Source: Liolophura sinensis | Lineage: Eukaryota; Mollusca; Polyplacophora; Chitonida; Chitonidae | NCBI RefSeq assembly: GCF_032854445.1 | Contig: NC_088302.1 | Coordinates: 55,158,237-55,222,236 of the forward strand | Length of the DNA: 64,000 bases | Direction of reading: 5' to 3' | In this document: positions 38,901-48,558 of the stretch, one piece after another | Numbering within the stretch: position 1 is the first letter of the stretch | How the letters are laid out: each line of letters starts with the position of its first letter | The notes under the pieces: generated by a model | Database searches by the model: none | What the model was told of the DNA's origin: nothing | What the model saw: the letters and a program-made list of their open reading frames with translations, nothing else | Position numbers and translations under genes: made by a program

Positions 38901-41900
38901 AACTAAACGCATTCACATGCTGACCGCTAGTTAAATATGGGGTTTAATGACAAGATGAAATATAACAAAATGTTGTAAGTCCCCCAATGGTATAAGTATT
39001 CCTATACCACTCACAACATTCTGGTATATATATGTATTTTTAATTAGAAAAGCTTTAATTTCGCGCTTAAATAAAAAAATAGATTTTACATTTTTGAGAC
39101 TTGGGGGAAGATTATTCCACACACTTCTAATTCATGCAGAATGAAATGATAAATTTGATGAGTAGAAAGAACAATAAAGATTTGTTCTGCAATCTCTAGT
39201 ATTGCATCTATGAACATCAAACAGCATGATAAAAAAGATTTTTGATAATGAACTGGCAGTTAAAATGAATGGTGGAAGTGCTTATGCACTAAAAGCAGGA
39301 TTCGGTACATATTTATCTGGATCAGCGTTAGTATTTTCAGATATTTAAATATTGGACCTGCATGTTCAAGTGGAATTGATTGGTTAATAATTCTAACTGC
39401 ACGTATCTGAAGGATATGATGGGGAGCAAGATGTGGAATATATGTGTTACCCCATAAGATGTTGCTGTTTGACAGGTATGGGAATATAAGAGAATAATAC
39501 AAAACAATCAATCTATTTTTATTCAGACAAGATTTAATATTACTGATGACGCCAAGATTTCCAGATATTTTCTTTACACATTTATTCATTTATGTCAGAT
39601 TTCTAGTTTAGCTTACTATTAAAATAAACTCCTTAAAATAAAATTTATAGTTGTCAACTTTGTCAACATTAACGCCATTTATGTTAAGAGATTAACTCTT
39701 GATACCCTTTTATTAGGGCTCACTATGATAAATTTGGTTTTACCTACATTAAGGTAGAACCCTGATCAACTGTCGCAGCCTACGTCCATAGTCATTATCA
39801 AGTTACAGGCTTTAATTTTACTTGATTGATAGGTGTTTTACGCCGTACTCAAGAATATTTCACTTATACGACGGCGCCCAGCATTATGGTGGGAGGAAAC
39901 CGGACAGAGCCTCGGGGGAAAACCCCAAGCCATCTGCAGGTTACTTGCGACCGCATTGATGAGAGGCTTGTGGGTCATTACGCTACGCTAGCGCGCTAAC
40001 CAACTGCGCCACAGACGGCCCGCTTTAACTTTAGATGTGATCCCCTTATAAAGGCACACAAATCTTGCGTATTTATGTTTTTATTTATTTGACTGGCGTT
40101 TTACGTAGTATTAAAGAAAATTTCACCTATGTGATTTTAGCCAGAATTATGATGGAAGGAAACCGGGCAAAGCCCGCGGAAGAGATTGTAAATACCATAA
40201 CAACACATATTAAAGGCATATCAGCTATGACTGTTACAATCCAAGAATTTTCTAAGTGAATCACACTCTCTGTCAGAATTCCAGCGGGTGAGCACATCCT
40301 TTCTCGAGACCGCTTTGGTGGCTTAATGGTTAGAGCCTCGGCCTCGAAGTCGGAATACCCACGATCAAATCCCGGTCGGGTCATAGTTTTTTTAAAATGA
40401 TACTTGCTGCTGCCTTGCTTGGCGCTCAGAGAGGTTAGTGCAAGGAAACTTGACTGGTGACTGGTTGCCCTGTTATCAGTATAATGTGACTGGATGGGGT
40501 GTCATGTCTGATGTCTCCGGCATGCTACTCCAGTGAGGGCAGCACTTTGGCGACATGGACTCGCTCTGCCACAAGAAGACACACAATATTTATATACATC
40601 TAATGACTCATCGTCGTGATATGGCTGAAAAATTGTTACGTACGACGTAAAACGCCAATCATACCTACATAAATACATACATCCTTTCTCGTGGCCCTAA
40701 CTAACTCGCTCCGTCTGATTCTCTGAACATACCTTCCATTTTTCTCTCCCCATCAGGTTCTCAATGGCGTTACACAGATTTGTGTAGTAAAGTTTGGCCA
40801 TGTATTCATCCGCGTCGGACACCTGGCTCTGGTAAAACATGAGCAGCTTCACGAATGCACCGCGGTGCTGCGAACATTGCTCCTTCCTAAATTGTGATAC
40901 AACAACAGATATAGAGAAACATTAATCTCGTGAAAAGTTTGGTTCTGTTATGCCGCTCTGTTCCAGTCAGAGTTTATTATTTGTTAATGACCATATTATA
41001 TTTCAATGATAACATCTAAATAAGACATCTTCTCATATTTTCTCAGCAAACTGACAACATTCACACTACACCTATGATCCAAATCACGCTTATGAGAACA
41101 TCTAAATAAGACATCTTCTCATATTCTCTCAGCAAACTGACAACATTCACACTACACCTATGATCCAAATCACGCTGAAAAGAACATCTAAATAAGACAT
41201 CTTCTCATATTCTCTCAGCAAACTGACAACATTCACACTACACCTATGATACAAATCACGCTTATAAGAACATCTGAATAATTTGTCTTCTCCACACGCA
41301 GGTTAATTTCTCACTGATCTGTGATAACGCCTGGAAAATGTGCGTCCTCACCACGGCAAAGGTAATTTCTCAAAGTATTTTCAGTAGCATCTAAAAATGT
41401 TTTTAGTACGGTGGATAATTTGGACATACATGTACGATTACGCCTAATGGATGTTCTGCGCACCGTAGTTACTTTCTCACTTGACTGTATCTTAAATACT
41501 AGGTAGTTCATTTGTTATTGGTCTATGCAATAACTACTAGGTAGTTTATTTGTTATTTATTTATTTATTTATTTATTTATTCATTTAATTATTTCATTAT
41601 TTATTTATTTGATTGGCGTTTTACGCCGTACTCAACAATATTGCACTTATACGACGGCGGCCAGCATTATGGTTGGCGGAAAAGGGGCAGAGCTCGCGGG
41701 AAACCCACGATCATCCGTAGGTTGCTGAAGACCTTCTCACTTCCGGCCGGAGAGGAAGCCAGCATGAACCGGACTTGAACCCACAGCGACTTTGTTACTA
41801 GACTGTACGATAGCTATATGGTAGTTAATTTGTTATTGGACTGTACGATAACTATATGGTAGTTAATTTGTTATTGGACTGTACGATAACTACATGGTAG

Positions 41901-44900
41901 TTAATTTGTTATTGGACTGTACGATAACTACATGGTAGTTAATTTGTTATTGGACAGTACGATAACTATATGGTAGTTAATTTGTTATTGGACTGTACGA
42001 TAACTACATGGTAGTTAATTTGTTATTGGACTGTATGATAACTACATGGTAGTTAATTTGTTACTAGACGATACGATAACTACATGGTAGTTAATTTGTT
42101 ATTGGACTGTATGATAACTACATGGTAGTTAATTTGTTATTGGACAATACGATAACTATATGGTAGTTAATTTGTTATTGGACTGTACGATAACTACATG
42201 GTAGTTAATTTGTTATTGGACAATACGATAACTACGAGGTAGTTAATTTGTTATTGGACTGTATGATAACTACATGGTAGTTAATTTGTTATTGGACTGT
42301 ATGATAACTACATGGTAGTTAATTTGTTATTGGACTGTACGATAACTACATGGTAGTTAATTTGTTATTGGACAATACGATAACTATATGGTAGTTAATT
42401 TGTTATTGGACTGTACGATAACTATATGGTAGTTAATTTGTTACTAGACGATACGATAACTACATGGTAGTTAATTTGTTATTGGACTGTATGATAACTA
42501 TATGGTAGTTAATTTGTTATTGGACAATACGATAACTACATGGTAGTTAATTTGTTATTGGACTGTATGATAACTACATGGTAGTTAATTTGTTATTGGA
42601 CTGTATGATAACTACATGGTAGTTAATTTGTTATTGGACTGTACGATAACTACATGGTAGTTAATTTGTTATTGGACAATACGATAACTATATGGTAGTT
42701 AATTTGTTATTGGACTGTACGATAACTATATGGTAGTTAATTTGTTACTAGACGATACGATAACTACATGGTAGTTAATTTGTTATTGGACTGTATGATA
42801 ACTATATGGTAGTTAATTTGTTATTGGACAATACGATAACTACATGGTAGTTAATTTGTTCTTGGGCTGTATGATAACTATATGGTAGTTAATTTCTGAC
42901 TGGACTTACGAAAGTGCCTGAATCACGTGTGATCTCAGCACGCTGGTTAATTTCTCGCAGTAGTCTTTCGGGAGGGTCTCGCTGTTGACAAACTTCTTCT
43001 GTATCCCAGTCAGTAAACTAATCAGTTTTGTACCACTCAGACTCTGAAGTAAATGAGGAACTAGACACCATGTTTAGCAACAACTGACAGAGCATGCACT
43101 CTGGATTGAAAGAGGTAGAGAGGTTCCATCCAGCTCTGTAAAGTTTTATTCAGCAGTAAACTTGACTGCCGTTTTTTTATTCAAATGTTCATAAAATATC
43201 AGTTAATTTATTTCTTTATTTATTCATCCATAAGACCATTGTATACCGCAATACTTTAGAATATAACAAGTATACAATGTAAACCATCGACTATTGGCAA
43301 GTTACTGCCACACTTTCCTACCTGTGACGTAGGCCTGCAGATATGCGCACCATATATGTGCAAGACAAACTTGTGGATTTTAAAGGGGACATATTGCCGA
43401 CGGTGACATAATATACTGTTACTTTAGACGTCATCTGCATAAAGATGGGATTCCAGACGTCTTCTGACATGTATCTGATTTTGAGTGAACAATCGAATAT
43501 TCAGTTTTATCCGGGATTTCCCTCCATCACCGTCGCTATATGTAGAAACATGGCCGAAGATTGGCTTTTTGGACTGGACTACCTCCCCTTGTTGTCTAAT
43601 GACAAGAGATGTTCAGGGAACTTCAATGTCAGACACAGCAATGAGTTGTAATTATGCGGCCTACCACGTAACATTGTCTACATGTGCGATCCACGAGGCA
43701 GTGTGGGAATCTTTGCGCATTCTCATTTGCATTTTTATGGCGTCTGGTGGACAGCTTAGACCAGTGACGGATTACCCCTTATAATTGTCTTAATTGACAT
43801 TATTCAGAAAATATAGGCCCAAGAGGTTTATTTAGGAGTCAGTGCAACGCATTTTTGTATTTATCTCAACCAACTCAAAAATTCTGAAATTCTTTCTTAT
43901 GTCCCTTAAATGAATGTTATAGACTGTTTAAAACGGCTACGTGAGCGTCGGGGACCGATTATTGTCACCAAGGTTTTAGAAACAATTACAAATTCGCTGT
44001 CCAAGGTTTGGTTTGAACACGAACTTTGTGTGACCTAGCGAATAGAAGATAACCACCTTAACCACTCAGGCACAGCCTTTCTTTACTCATAATATAGCAA
44101 ACTAATTAAATAGCATAATATTAAAGGTATATAGTCCCCTGCTTTCACGTGAAACTGAAAATATACCGCGTAATTACGTGACAAATAACGGTACCAATTT
44201 TGTGTTTAATTAGTGAGTTATGAAAATCCTGCATGTCTACTTACTTGTGGCCTACCTTTAGATAGCCCTGGAAACTCCGCCTGCAGGCCACTGTGTACAT
44301 CAGGTCAATCTGTGCTAGGCTGGGGCCAGCTGCTGTACACGCTATTAGGAATGAGGCGTACTCATCATGAAAGGCGTCATCTTCTCTGGTTAACAATACC
44401 GTTATCTTATGTTACAGTAACAAGCTGTTGAATTACATACGGAAATAAGGGTGTTTTAACATTACCAAAATCTGGAGACTTACGAAATAAGTAAGCTTTA
44501 ACATTTAACAAAATCTGAAGACTAATTGTGTAGCCGGACAATTTAGCAATCGGATTTTTTTTTTTACGATATGCCCTCATTCTGCACTGTCAGATATTTA
44601 GTCGAAATAGATTAATATTTAGTCAAAACAGATTAATATTAAGTCATCTATATCCGCTATGAAAATTACAAGAAAACTGGTCGTAAAATCCATATCTGCA
44701 AATATAATGAATAAAGTTATCTAAATGCTAAGTTATTTTGACAGCTATGTTTGTAGGCTTCAAGTTTGTTTAAAGCTTGGGCTTACTTGATGTGTTGTAA
44801 GATCCATTCAAGTGCCTTTTTCGCCAAGGCCGCCGGGCCGGTGTCGTATACTGGGAAGTTGGAGGAGCAGACAACAGACTGCAGATGTTTGAATGCCGCC

Positions 44901-45040
44901 TTTAGGTCTTCTTCCTGCCATTCATGACGGTGTGGAAAGTCCGAGGCCTGTTCCCGAAACTTTTTTTCATCTGCGGCCGAAGCGTTGTGATAATCCCATT
45001 TTGAGATGAACAGCAGAGCGCTCGGAGCCGGATCGGACAT
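20258..45040 (-). CDS. Melted-like / coiled-coil / Death / TIR / TIR protein with CaaX-type end, 21 exons
   Basis: Predicted signalling adaptor or NAD-consuming enzyme of the TIR class; function inferred. Exons, 5' to 3' (minus): 45040-44787, 43041-42910, 40886-40733, 38602-38448, 38018-37865, 37607-37477, 29907-29784, 29571-29408, 28001-27878, 27669-27536, 27012-26865, 25924-25723, 25220-25075, 24938-24726, 24459-24239, 24059-23828, 23388-23113, 22638-22379, 22170-21930, 21385-21279, 20923-20258. Phases match at every junction, giving 1411 residues once two one-base breaks in exon 17 are allowed for. Residues 1-510 match no family I know. Residues about 510-820 resemble the N-terminal helical repeats of Melted/VEPH1 (ANAAIFAPHMKEIVESML; NTLLLSVVQACYKHNP). 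Then follow a coiled coil (820-896), a Death domain (897-987), TIR1 (about 1002-1145), TIR2 (about 1196-1310), a proline-rich tail and CTVL at the C terminus. Start: first ATG of exon 1, giving MSDPAPSALLF. Confidence 0.85.
21279..21385 (-). CDS. Exon 20: linker between the two TIR domains
   Basis: The 107-bp exon reads YENWWLPPEEVIVVKKK, then a Ser/Gly/Ala/Lys-rich stretch, joining TIR1 to TIR2. It is confirmed by a homologous exon in the second copy (52903-53008, YKNWWLPPKVIIVVKKK). The aromatic NWWLPP core and basic VVKKK run are conserved between copies; no domain was recognised. Confidence 0.85.
21715..21966 (-). repeat. 36-bp array across the exon 19 splice donor, about 7 copies
   Basis: The last 36 coding bases of exon 19 (ending ATTACCAAAC) are copy one. 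The donor GTAAGTTGATACC starts copy two, and further copies follow in the intron as GTAAGTTGATACCAGATCAC plus TCCAAAATTACCAAAC, with changes increasing toward 21715. Each unit therefore carries a potential exon end and a donor (GTAAGT, GTAAGA, GTTAGT or GTAAAT). Confidence 0.92.
21930..22170 (-). CDS. Exon 19: second half of TIR1
   Basis: Phase-0 acceptor (CAG before GTAAACTTGG) and a donor at GTAAGT. It encodes LGKPIIPLLLENVAWPPPG, EYLYIRFFQRG and FKELLMQLSYMKLIPDHSK, the C-terminal strands and helix of the first TIR. The last dozen residues (KLIPDHSKITK) are the exonic copy of the 36-bp array. Confidence 0.92.
22379..22638 (-). CDS. Exon 18: first half of TIR1
   Basis: It encodes a short acidic linker (NVVEDEPLDYDIPPP), then PIFISYQWGHQPEVRLL, WLDIGQMGGGDKLYAKID, AKVVICCVTEKY and SPNCNREV before the donor GTGGGT. 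The Glu of NCNREV sits where SARM1-type TIR NADases place the catalytic Glu, by alignment from memory. Confidence 0.92.
23113..23388 (-). CDS. Exon 17: Death domain, with two one-base frame breaks
   Basis: The exon encodes a recognisable Death fold: LLLNPEAEHDWRLLAQRLGY, TPEDIRGWATQHDPCMSLLS, EWFATHKTSEATKAVLKTL and RLDAAEIVGRAMQAV. The conserved Trp, the DP-x-x-x-LL-x-x-W block and the final Ala-rich helix are all present. The frame is broken by one extra base near 23350-23354 and another near 23147-23150. The second copy of the gene (55391-55604) lacks both extra bases. Adapter exons with Death folds mediate homotypic assembly; that role is inferred. Confidence 0.88.
23828..24059 (-). CDS. 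Exon 16: coiled-coil segment
   Basis: It encodes about 77 residues with heptad spacing of hydrophobics (DDITEKIGQQQDDINQLDTR, VTNTENEVKEISTEV, KLSQLDEDVAKQEGKIGDLE). It joins the helical-repeat region to the Death domain and probably drives oligomerisation. Splice phases agree on both sides. Confidence 0.88.
25498..25606 (-). mobile_element. SINE family A, partial (intron)
   Basis: Reverse-orientation body fragment: TTTGACTGGTGTTTTACGAC, GGCGGTCAGCATTATGGTGG and GGGGAAACTCATCTGAAGG. Confidence 0.78.
26053..26285 (-). mobile_element. SINE family A, near full length, diverged (intron 11)
   Basis: A TTTATTTATTTGAG tail side, CACTTATACGACGACGGCCA, CAGCATTATGGTGGAAGCCA and an altered tRNA-like head ending GCTAACTGCTAAGCCACGGA. 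It lies downstream of exon 11, which carries a donor at 26864. Confidence 0.82.
27700..27780 (-). pseudogene. Decayed duplicate of the start of exon 10
   Basis: About 110 bp before exon 10 in transcript order, the minus strand reads DSNMVMPLVDAFDRQFK, against DDLSLALPLIDTFDRQFK in exon 10. The DNA around TTTAAACTGTCGATCAAATG is clearly related to exon 10 (TTTAAACTGCCGGTCAAATG). The acceptor AG has become TG, so this copy should not be spliced. Confidence 0.75.
27962..28310 (-). repeat. Degenerate repeat across the exon 9 acceptor
   Basis: The first bases of exon 9 plus its 3' splice site (CAGAACCTTATAGAACCTGA on the plus strand) recur five to six times in decayed form upstream: TCTTATAAAACGTGAAAATA, CCTAGAGCCTAATAGAAA, CAACGGTATAAAAACTGAAA, TAGAACATTTTAATACCTGA, CAGAACCTTATAAAACTTGA. 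Spacing is about 50-60 bp. Confidence 0.7.
30080..30900. repeat. Degenerate repeat of about 178 bp, interrupted by a SINE
   Basis: Related blocks such as CAATGATCGAATATCGACCT, CAACGATGGAATATCCCCCT and CAGCGATGGAACATTCCCCT, each followed by a TGCAGT(A/G)CTTTT segment and ACCACCCCTAACATTTTGTT, occur at about 30085, 30230, 30410 and 30823. Confidence 0.65.
30491..30808 (-). mobile_element. SINE family B, complete, with 13-bp target duplication
   Basis: The 13-bp string AGTACTTTTTGAG flanks the element exactly at 30478-30490 and 30809-30821. Read on the minus strand it begins with a tRNA-like head (TAGCATAGTTGATGGAGCG, then GGGTCGAGTCA), continues through CAGCACTAGATAAGAGAGCG and ATATGACTAAAAAAATTGTT and ends in a TCAC-type simple tail. 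The perfect target duplication suggests a fairly recent insertion. Confidence 0.9.
31355..37075. repeat. 76-bp satellite-like array, about 75 copies (intron 6)
   Basis: The unit contains GGAACCATTCACCAGTAAGG, CATCTGTACTGGACTTATCA, CTATACTACAGTAACT and a variable part. Two variants alternate: AACATATAGCAGAATACATC (type A) and TACACATAGCTGAATAAATC or -ACATC (type B), further marked by GGCATCTG versus GGGATCTG. Runs of the same variant order recur (near 33470, 34385 and 36220), which indicates a higher-order block of several units. The array fills most of a 7.6-kb intron. Edge units are diverged. Confidence 0.97.
37293..37385 (-). mobile_element. SINE family B, 3' fragment
   Basis: GAGTGAGTGAGAGGGTGAGT, TTAGGGTTTAACGTCTTCTT and GTCATATGAGGACGAAGGAG match the 3' part of the family B copy at 30491-30808. 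Confidence 0.75.
38680..39740 (-). mobile_element. LINE remnant, C-terminal reverse transcriptase region (intron 3)
   Basis: The minus strand keeps two frames typical of the C-terminal end of non-LTR retrotransposon reverse transcriptases: LIVLYYSLIFPYLSNSNILW with ILQIRAVRIINQ (39260-39589), and MWNNLPPSLKNVKSIFLFKR (38931-39122). A stop and a frameshift separate them. The 3' end near 38690 has a short ATGAA-type repeat, like the microsatellite tails of some LINE clades. No 5' part is present. The clade cannot be named from this. Confidence 0.75.
39820..40021 (-). mobile_element. SINE family A, full length (intron 3)
   Basis: It runs from TTGATTGATAGGTGTTTTAC through CGGCGCCCAGCATTATGGTG to the head GCGCTAACCAACTGCGCCAC. 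Head and body are complete with few changes. Confidence 0.88.
40078..40190 (-). mobile_element. SINE family A, truncated (intron 3)
   Basis: TTTATTTATTTGACTGGCGT, a diverged TTTTAGCCAGAATTATGATG and GAAACCGGGCAAAGCCCGCG. It sits 57 bp from another copy in the same orientation. Confidence 0.8.
40311..40680 (+). mobile_element. SINE family B relative with a different tRNA-like head (intron 3)
   Basis: The head GGTGGCTTAATGGTTAGAGC (A box) and ACGATCAAATCCCGGTCGGG (B box) is followed by AGTGCAAGGAAACTTGACTG, ATCAGTATAATGTGACTGGA, GCAGCACTTTGGCGACATGG and the shared 3' end ATATGGCTGAAAAATTGTTA, then CATACATA repeats. Confidence 0.85.
41011..41285. repeat. 86-bp direct repeat, 3 copies (intron 2)
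   Basis: AACATCTAAATAAGACATCT starts each unit at 41011, 41097 and 41183, and a partial fourth starts near 41269. Units end in CCTATGATCCAAATCACGCT. Identity is high. Confidence 0.93.
41545..41790 (-). mobile_element. SINE family A with expanded TTTA tail (intron 2)
   Basis: A long ATTT/TTTA run (41545-41610) precedes GATTGGCGTTTTACGCCGTA, CGGCGGCCAGCATTATGGTT and the head side GGACTTGAACCCACAGCGAC. The 38-bp array starts directly next to it. Confidence 0.87.
41795..42909 (-). repeat. 38-bp array starting at the exon 2 splice donor, about 29 copies
   Basis: The plus-strand unit is GTACGATAACTACATGGTAG plus TTAATTTGTTATTGGACT. On the minus strand the first unit begins exactly at the exon 2 donor (TTTC then GTAAGTCCAG) and continues AAATTAACTACC as in the array. 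Later units begin TATC then GTACAGTCCA. Variants with ACTAGACG and GGACAATA recur in blocks. Confidence 0.93.
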
Positions 45041-45354
45041 CTCGTTGTTTGTGATCAAACACGCTGATGTATGCGAGTCTTATTTCAGTACAGAGTGCGG
45101 GTGGCTGAAACAGACATACAACAGATGGCTAATTGTAGTGGTTAGCTGTGTGCTCAGAGACTGTTATTATATCAGTAATGAAGGAAATATTAAGGCGGAA
45201 CAGGAAATCCAGATAAGAAAATTCCATGCAGTTTTGACGCTATCCCAGTTTATATTGTACACCATAAAGCTGATATTGCAGTCATTCGTGAACATTTTTT
45301 AAATTGCTCTAAATAATATGGATTTGACAAACATAATGCGTTTAATATCTGAGG
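45041..45354. other. 5' flank of the TIR gene
   Basis: Unique sequence directly upstream of the exon 1 start codon. I saw no TATA box or other clear promoter element, and any 5' untranslated exon is not recognisable. Confidence 0.35.
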
Positions 45355-45620
45355 GCGGCCGCTTCGTTGGTCTAGAATTCTCAAATCGAGAGATCCGGGA
45401 TCAAACCCGGGTCGGGTCATACTAAACACTTTAAAAATGGTACTTGCTGCATCGCTTGGGACTCAGTTCTGAGAAGTTACAGCAAGGAAACAGTGCTGGT
45501 TGGCCCAGTGTCCGTATAATGTAACTGGGTGGGGTGTCATATCTGTTGTCTTCGACATAATACTTCAGTGGTAGCAGCACTTTGGCGGCATGGATTTGCC
45601 CTGCCACAAGGGCGCAAGCA
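45355..45620 (+). mobile_element. SINE family B relative with tRNA-Pro-like head
   Basis: The head CTTCGTTGGTCTAGAATTCT and GGGATCAAACCCGGGTCGGG resembles tRNA-Pro (TCGTTGGTCTAG). The body AGCAAGGAAACAGTGCTGGT, CGTATAATGTAACTGGGTGG and GCAGCACTTTGGCGGCATGG matches the element at 40311. The 3' end is truncated. Confidence 0.82.
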
Positions 45621-46030
45621 AATAAAACGTAAATAACAGTTCGCATTGACGTCGGGCAGAAGTTGCAACAATACGAATTCATCAAATCTTTTTCTGGTTT
45701 CAATTTTTTCTGGTTTCCAAGCCCAACACAAATAAATATATCTCGGTTACGTTTGATTTTATTGATTTATTTATTTATTACGGAGGCCTCTTACGTTTGA
45801 ATTGTAGGTGTAAACTATTTAGAGTTTGTTCAAAATAAACAAAGGAGCCTTTCACCAATGTCGGTTAAGCAAAATTACACACAGTTACGAAACATACTAC
45901 AAAAGATGCTGACCGTTCTATCAGTATTTAGACATAATAATGTTGCACTGGTTGTAAAACAAATTGTGAAACTTATAAAGACGGCAATGAAGTATGATGA
46001 AGTATTCAGGACGCGTATATTGCAACGAAT

Positions 46031-46254
46031 ACGTCAGTAGACCAGGAGCCTCTCACCAAAGCAGTCGATGTGAGTTGAAGTCCAGCGTGAGCTGGACTCC
46101 TCTCCAGACAAACGTGGGAAGGTCTGGGGCAACCAGTGGATGGTCGTGGATTTCCCGTGGGCTCTGCACGGTTTCCTCCCACCATATTGCAGGCCGCCGT
46201 CGTATAAGTGACATGTTCTTGCGCACGCATAAAACACCAATCGAATAAATAAAT
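46031..46254 (+). mobile_element. SINE family A (head truncated)
   Basis: Starts at GTCAGTAGACCAGGAGCCTC, has AGTTGAAGTCCAGCGTGAGC, GGGCTCTGCACGGTTTCCTC and AGGCCGCCGTCGTATAAGTG, and ends CACCAATCGAATAAATAAAT. Confidence 0.87.
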
Positions 46255-47493
46255 AGTCCAGTGTAACCAGTAAGTGTTTTGAATTTATACAGTGTTCGTG
46301 ACATGACGGATGTAGGTAGAGAGATAACAGGAACTAGAGTGCTTCACTGACCACTGCTCTAACAGTCAATAAAGAGTGGATCCTTTTGTTGAATGTTATG
46401 ACAGCCGGCGATGGCCTCGTTGTGGTTGTGGATGTTTGTTCGTATGAGCAGCCCGGTTTCACCCAATGACCTTATCCTAATCCCTGCATACTTGACATCG
46501 AGTCTTCGTTGCCAGGCAAAGCTTGGCACTGTACAGGGAATTGCTTCAGAGAAAGCAAGCAGTTAATAAGGTCATTGTTGGTTTAAGGAGACACGGTATA
46601 CCTAAGGTTATAAATGTACAGGTATCTCTATGCAGGTAGTGCTGCATTTCAGACAATGTACGCGATGGCCGATATAAGAGAGTAAAGTCAGCGAGTATTA
46701 TGTTTAGAGATATGACAGAGTCTTCTATGGAGCTAATCTTTGTGAGTACTCCACCGTATCATTGATTTAGGCTCAGAGATTCACAGGACGTGTGTCAGTA
46801 TAATTTTTCCATGAAGCCAATAATATTTTCTAACGTGTTTTCCTTGTCCCGGTTCCTGTTAATATATGACGTGATGATTTACCCATTCGCAGTACAACTA
46901 CTTCTTGTGGTATAGAAAATGTTATATTTTCGTGGCTGTCCGAACAGCCTTCTAACTCCTACAGTCTTCGGGGTACAAAGTCTGTTTAATTGTTGCCGAA
47001 ACGCGTCCCTTTTCCACCTTTCAGTATTGCACGTTAACATATGTACGTTATACACGTTCTACAAAAAAGCAATTCATCTGTAACGGTCGTACACACTGTT
47101 TACCTTGGCTTGTATATTTCATATGAGCTTTATAGGGAATTTGATAGGGATGTCTCTGGTGCATGTTATCAATGCCGTATTGTCGTCGTTCAAATAACCC
47201 AGTTTTATTTTCATTCTCTGGATAAGGAAGTGGGATAATGAGAGAGCCGGGTGTCATGCGGATCACTTATCAACCTCTAATACCAAATCAACCACAACTT
47301 TGACACCAGTTACTGAAATCAACTCAAGACGTATACGTGTTCACCTCCCCCCATCCCATCCACCCCAAACCCCCCACCACCCACCACCACCCACTGCCCC
47401 GAGGCTCTGTCTAATTTCCTCGGCCTGTAAAACTAACCGCTGCCATGAAAGTGATTCAACATTCTTGAGTATGTTGTTTAACGCTAATCAAAC

Positions 47494-47590
47494 AAATATT
47501 GATTGATTGAATGGTGTTCAACGCCTTACTCAAGAATATTTCACCCATATGACTATCAGGTTTATAACTAGAGGAAACCGTAGTACCCTT
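47494..47590 (-). mobile_element. SINE family A, short 3' fragment
   Basis: TTGATTGAATGGTGTTCAAC, GCCTTACTCAAGAATATTTC and a diverged body. Confidence 0.7.
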
Positions 47591-48558
47591 CATAACCACC
47601 GACCTTGGCAAATCCCCTGACTTAAAGCCGCTTTGAAAAATCAAATAAATTCACATACACAGTGTGCCGACATTACTCGTTTGTCCACAGTAACATTACG
47701 GGTGACGTTAGGTGTTTGACTGTACTACATTCCCTGTCACACCACCGTTAGCTGTTTGATTTCACATCAACCTTATATGTTTATAACACGAACTGAATCA
47801 GATAGATCCAAATTTGTTTCCCACTTACCTTCGCATTACAGAGGAGTACAGCACGTGTTTCTGATACTGTTACAAACTCTGAAATGCAACCTTCTTGCCG
47901 TCACCGCTGTGAACACGTATACGTCACCACATCCGGAATGTACTCATTCCCGGACGTCTAGCTCAGAACCGTATCGCCTCCGGTTAACACTCTACTGACT
48001 TGTTACAATTTCACTGGTGCACTGGATTTTTTCCTTCAGAAGTGACTTCCACATGTGAATCGATTGTCACGTACAAAACCCCTCCCGTACCTTGACATAG
48101 ATCAGGTGAAATCTTAATGACAAGTCTGTCAATGGATATGTTTACCGGTCGCGTTGGTGACATGTTCGCGTTGAATCAATCAATGCTGCGAATAGGCAGG
48201 TAGTGCTGGCTGATCTGTGTACCGTGCTTTGCTGACCTGATAACGACGGCCTATGTACACAGCGTCACACTACGGTACATTGTGATGGCGTGGCGATTTG
48301 TGCATGCAGTCAGAACAGGCGGTTGTATAGCGCTATGCCTACCCTGTCCCACTCTGACCTCCATGTAGTCACCATGCACTCTCCACCACAACACCTAGGG
48401 ATTATAATATTTTGTGTTGTGGACCATGTAGCTCATCTTTTACCGGTTTGGTACACGCTGCAGTGTGCACTTTGCACGTTTATGGTTAGGTCTACTGACC
48501 AATCAGTTACTTTATTAGTCAGATTCATTCATTTATCCATTTACTTGATTAGAGCTTC

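Noticed and set aside
40311-40385. tRNA-like sequences (also at 5418, 45355, 50040)
   Set aside because: They have A and B boxes but are followed by SINE bodies and lack good acceptor stems, so they are SINE heads, not tRNA genes.
43445-43784. Plus-strand open frames of 68 and 99 codons upstream of exon 2 of the TIR gene
   Set aside because: Two overlapping frames, no recognisable domain, inside an intron and on the opposite strand.
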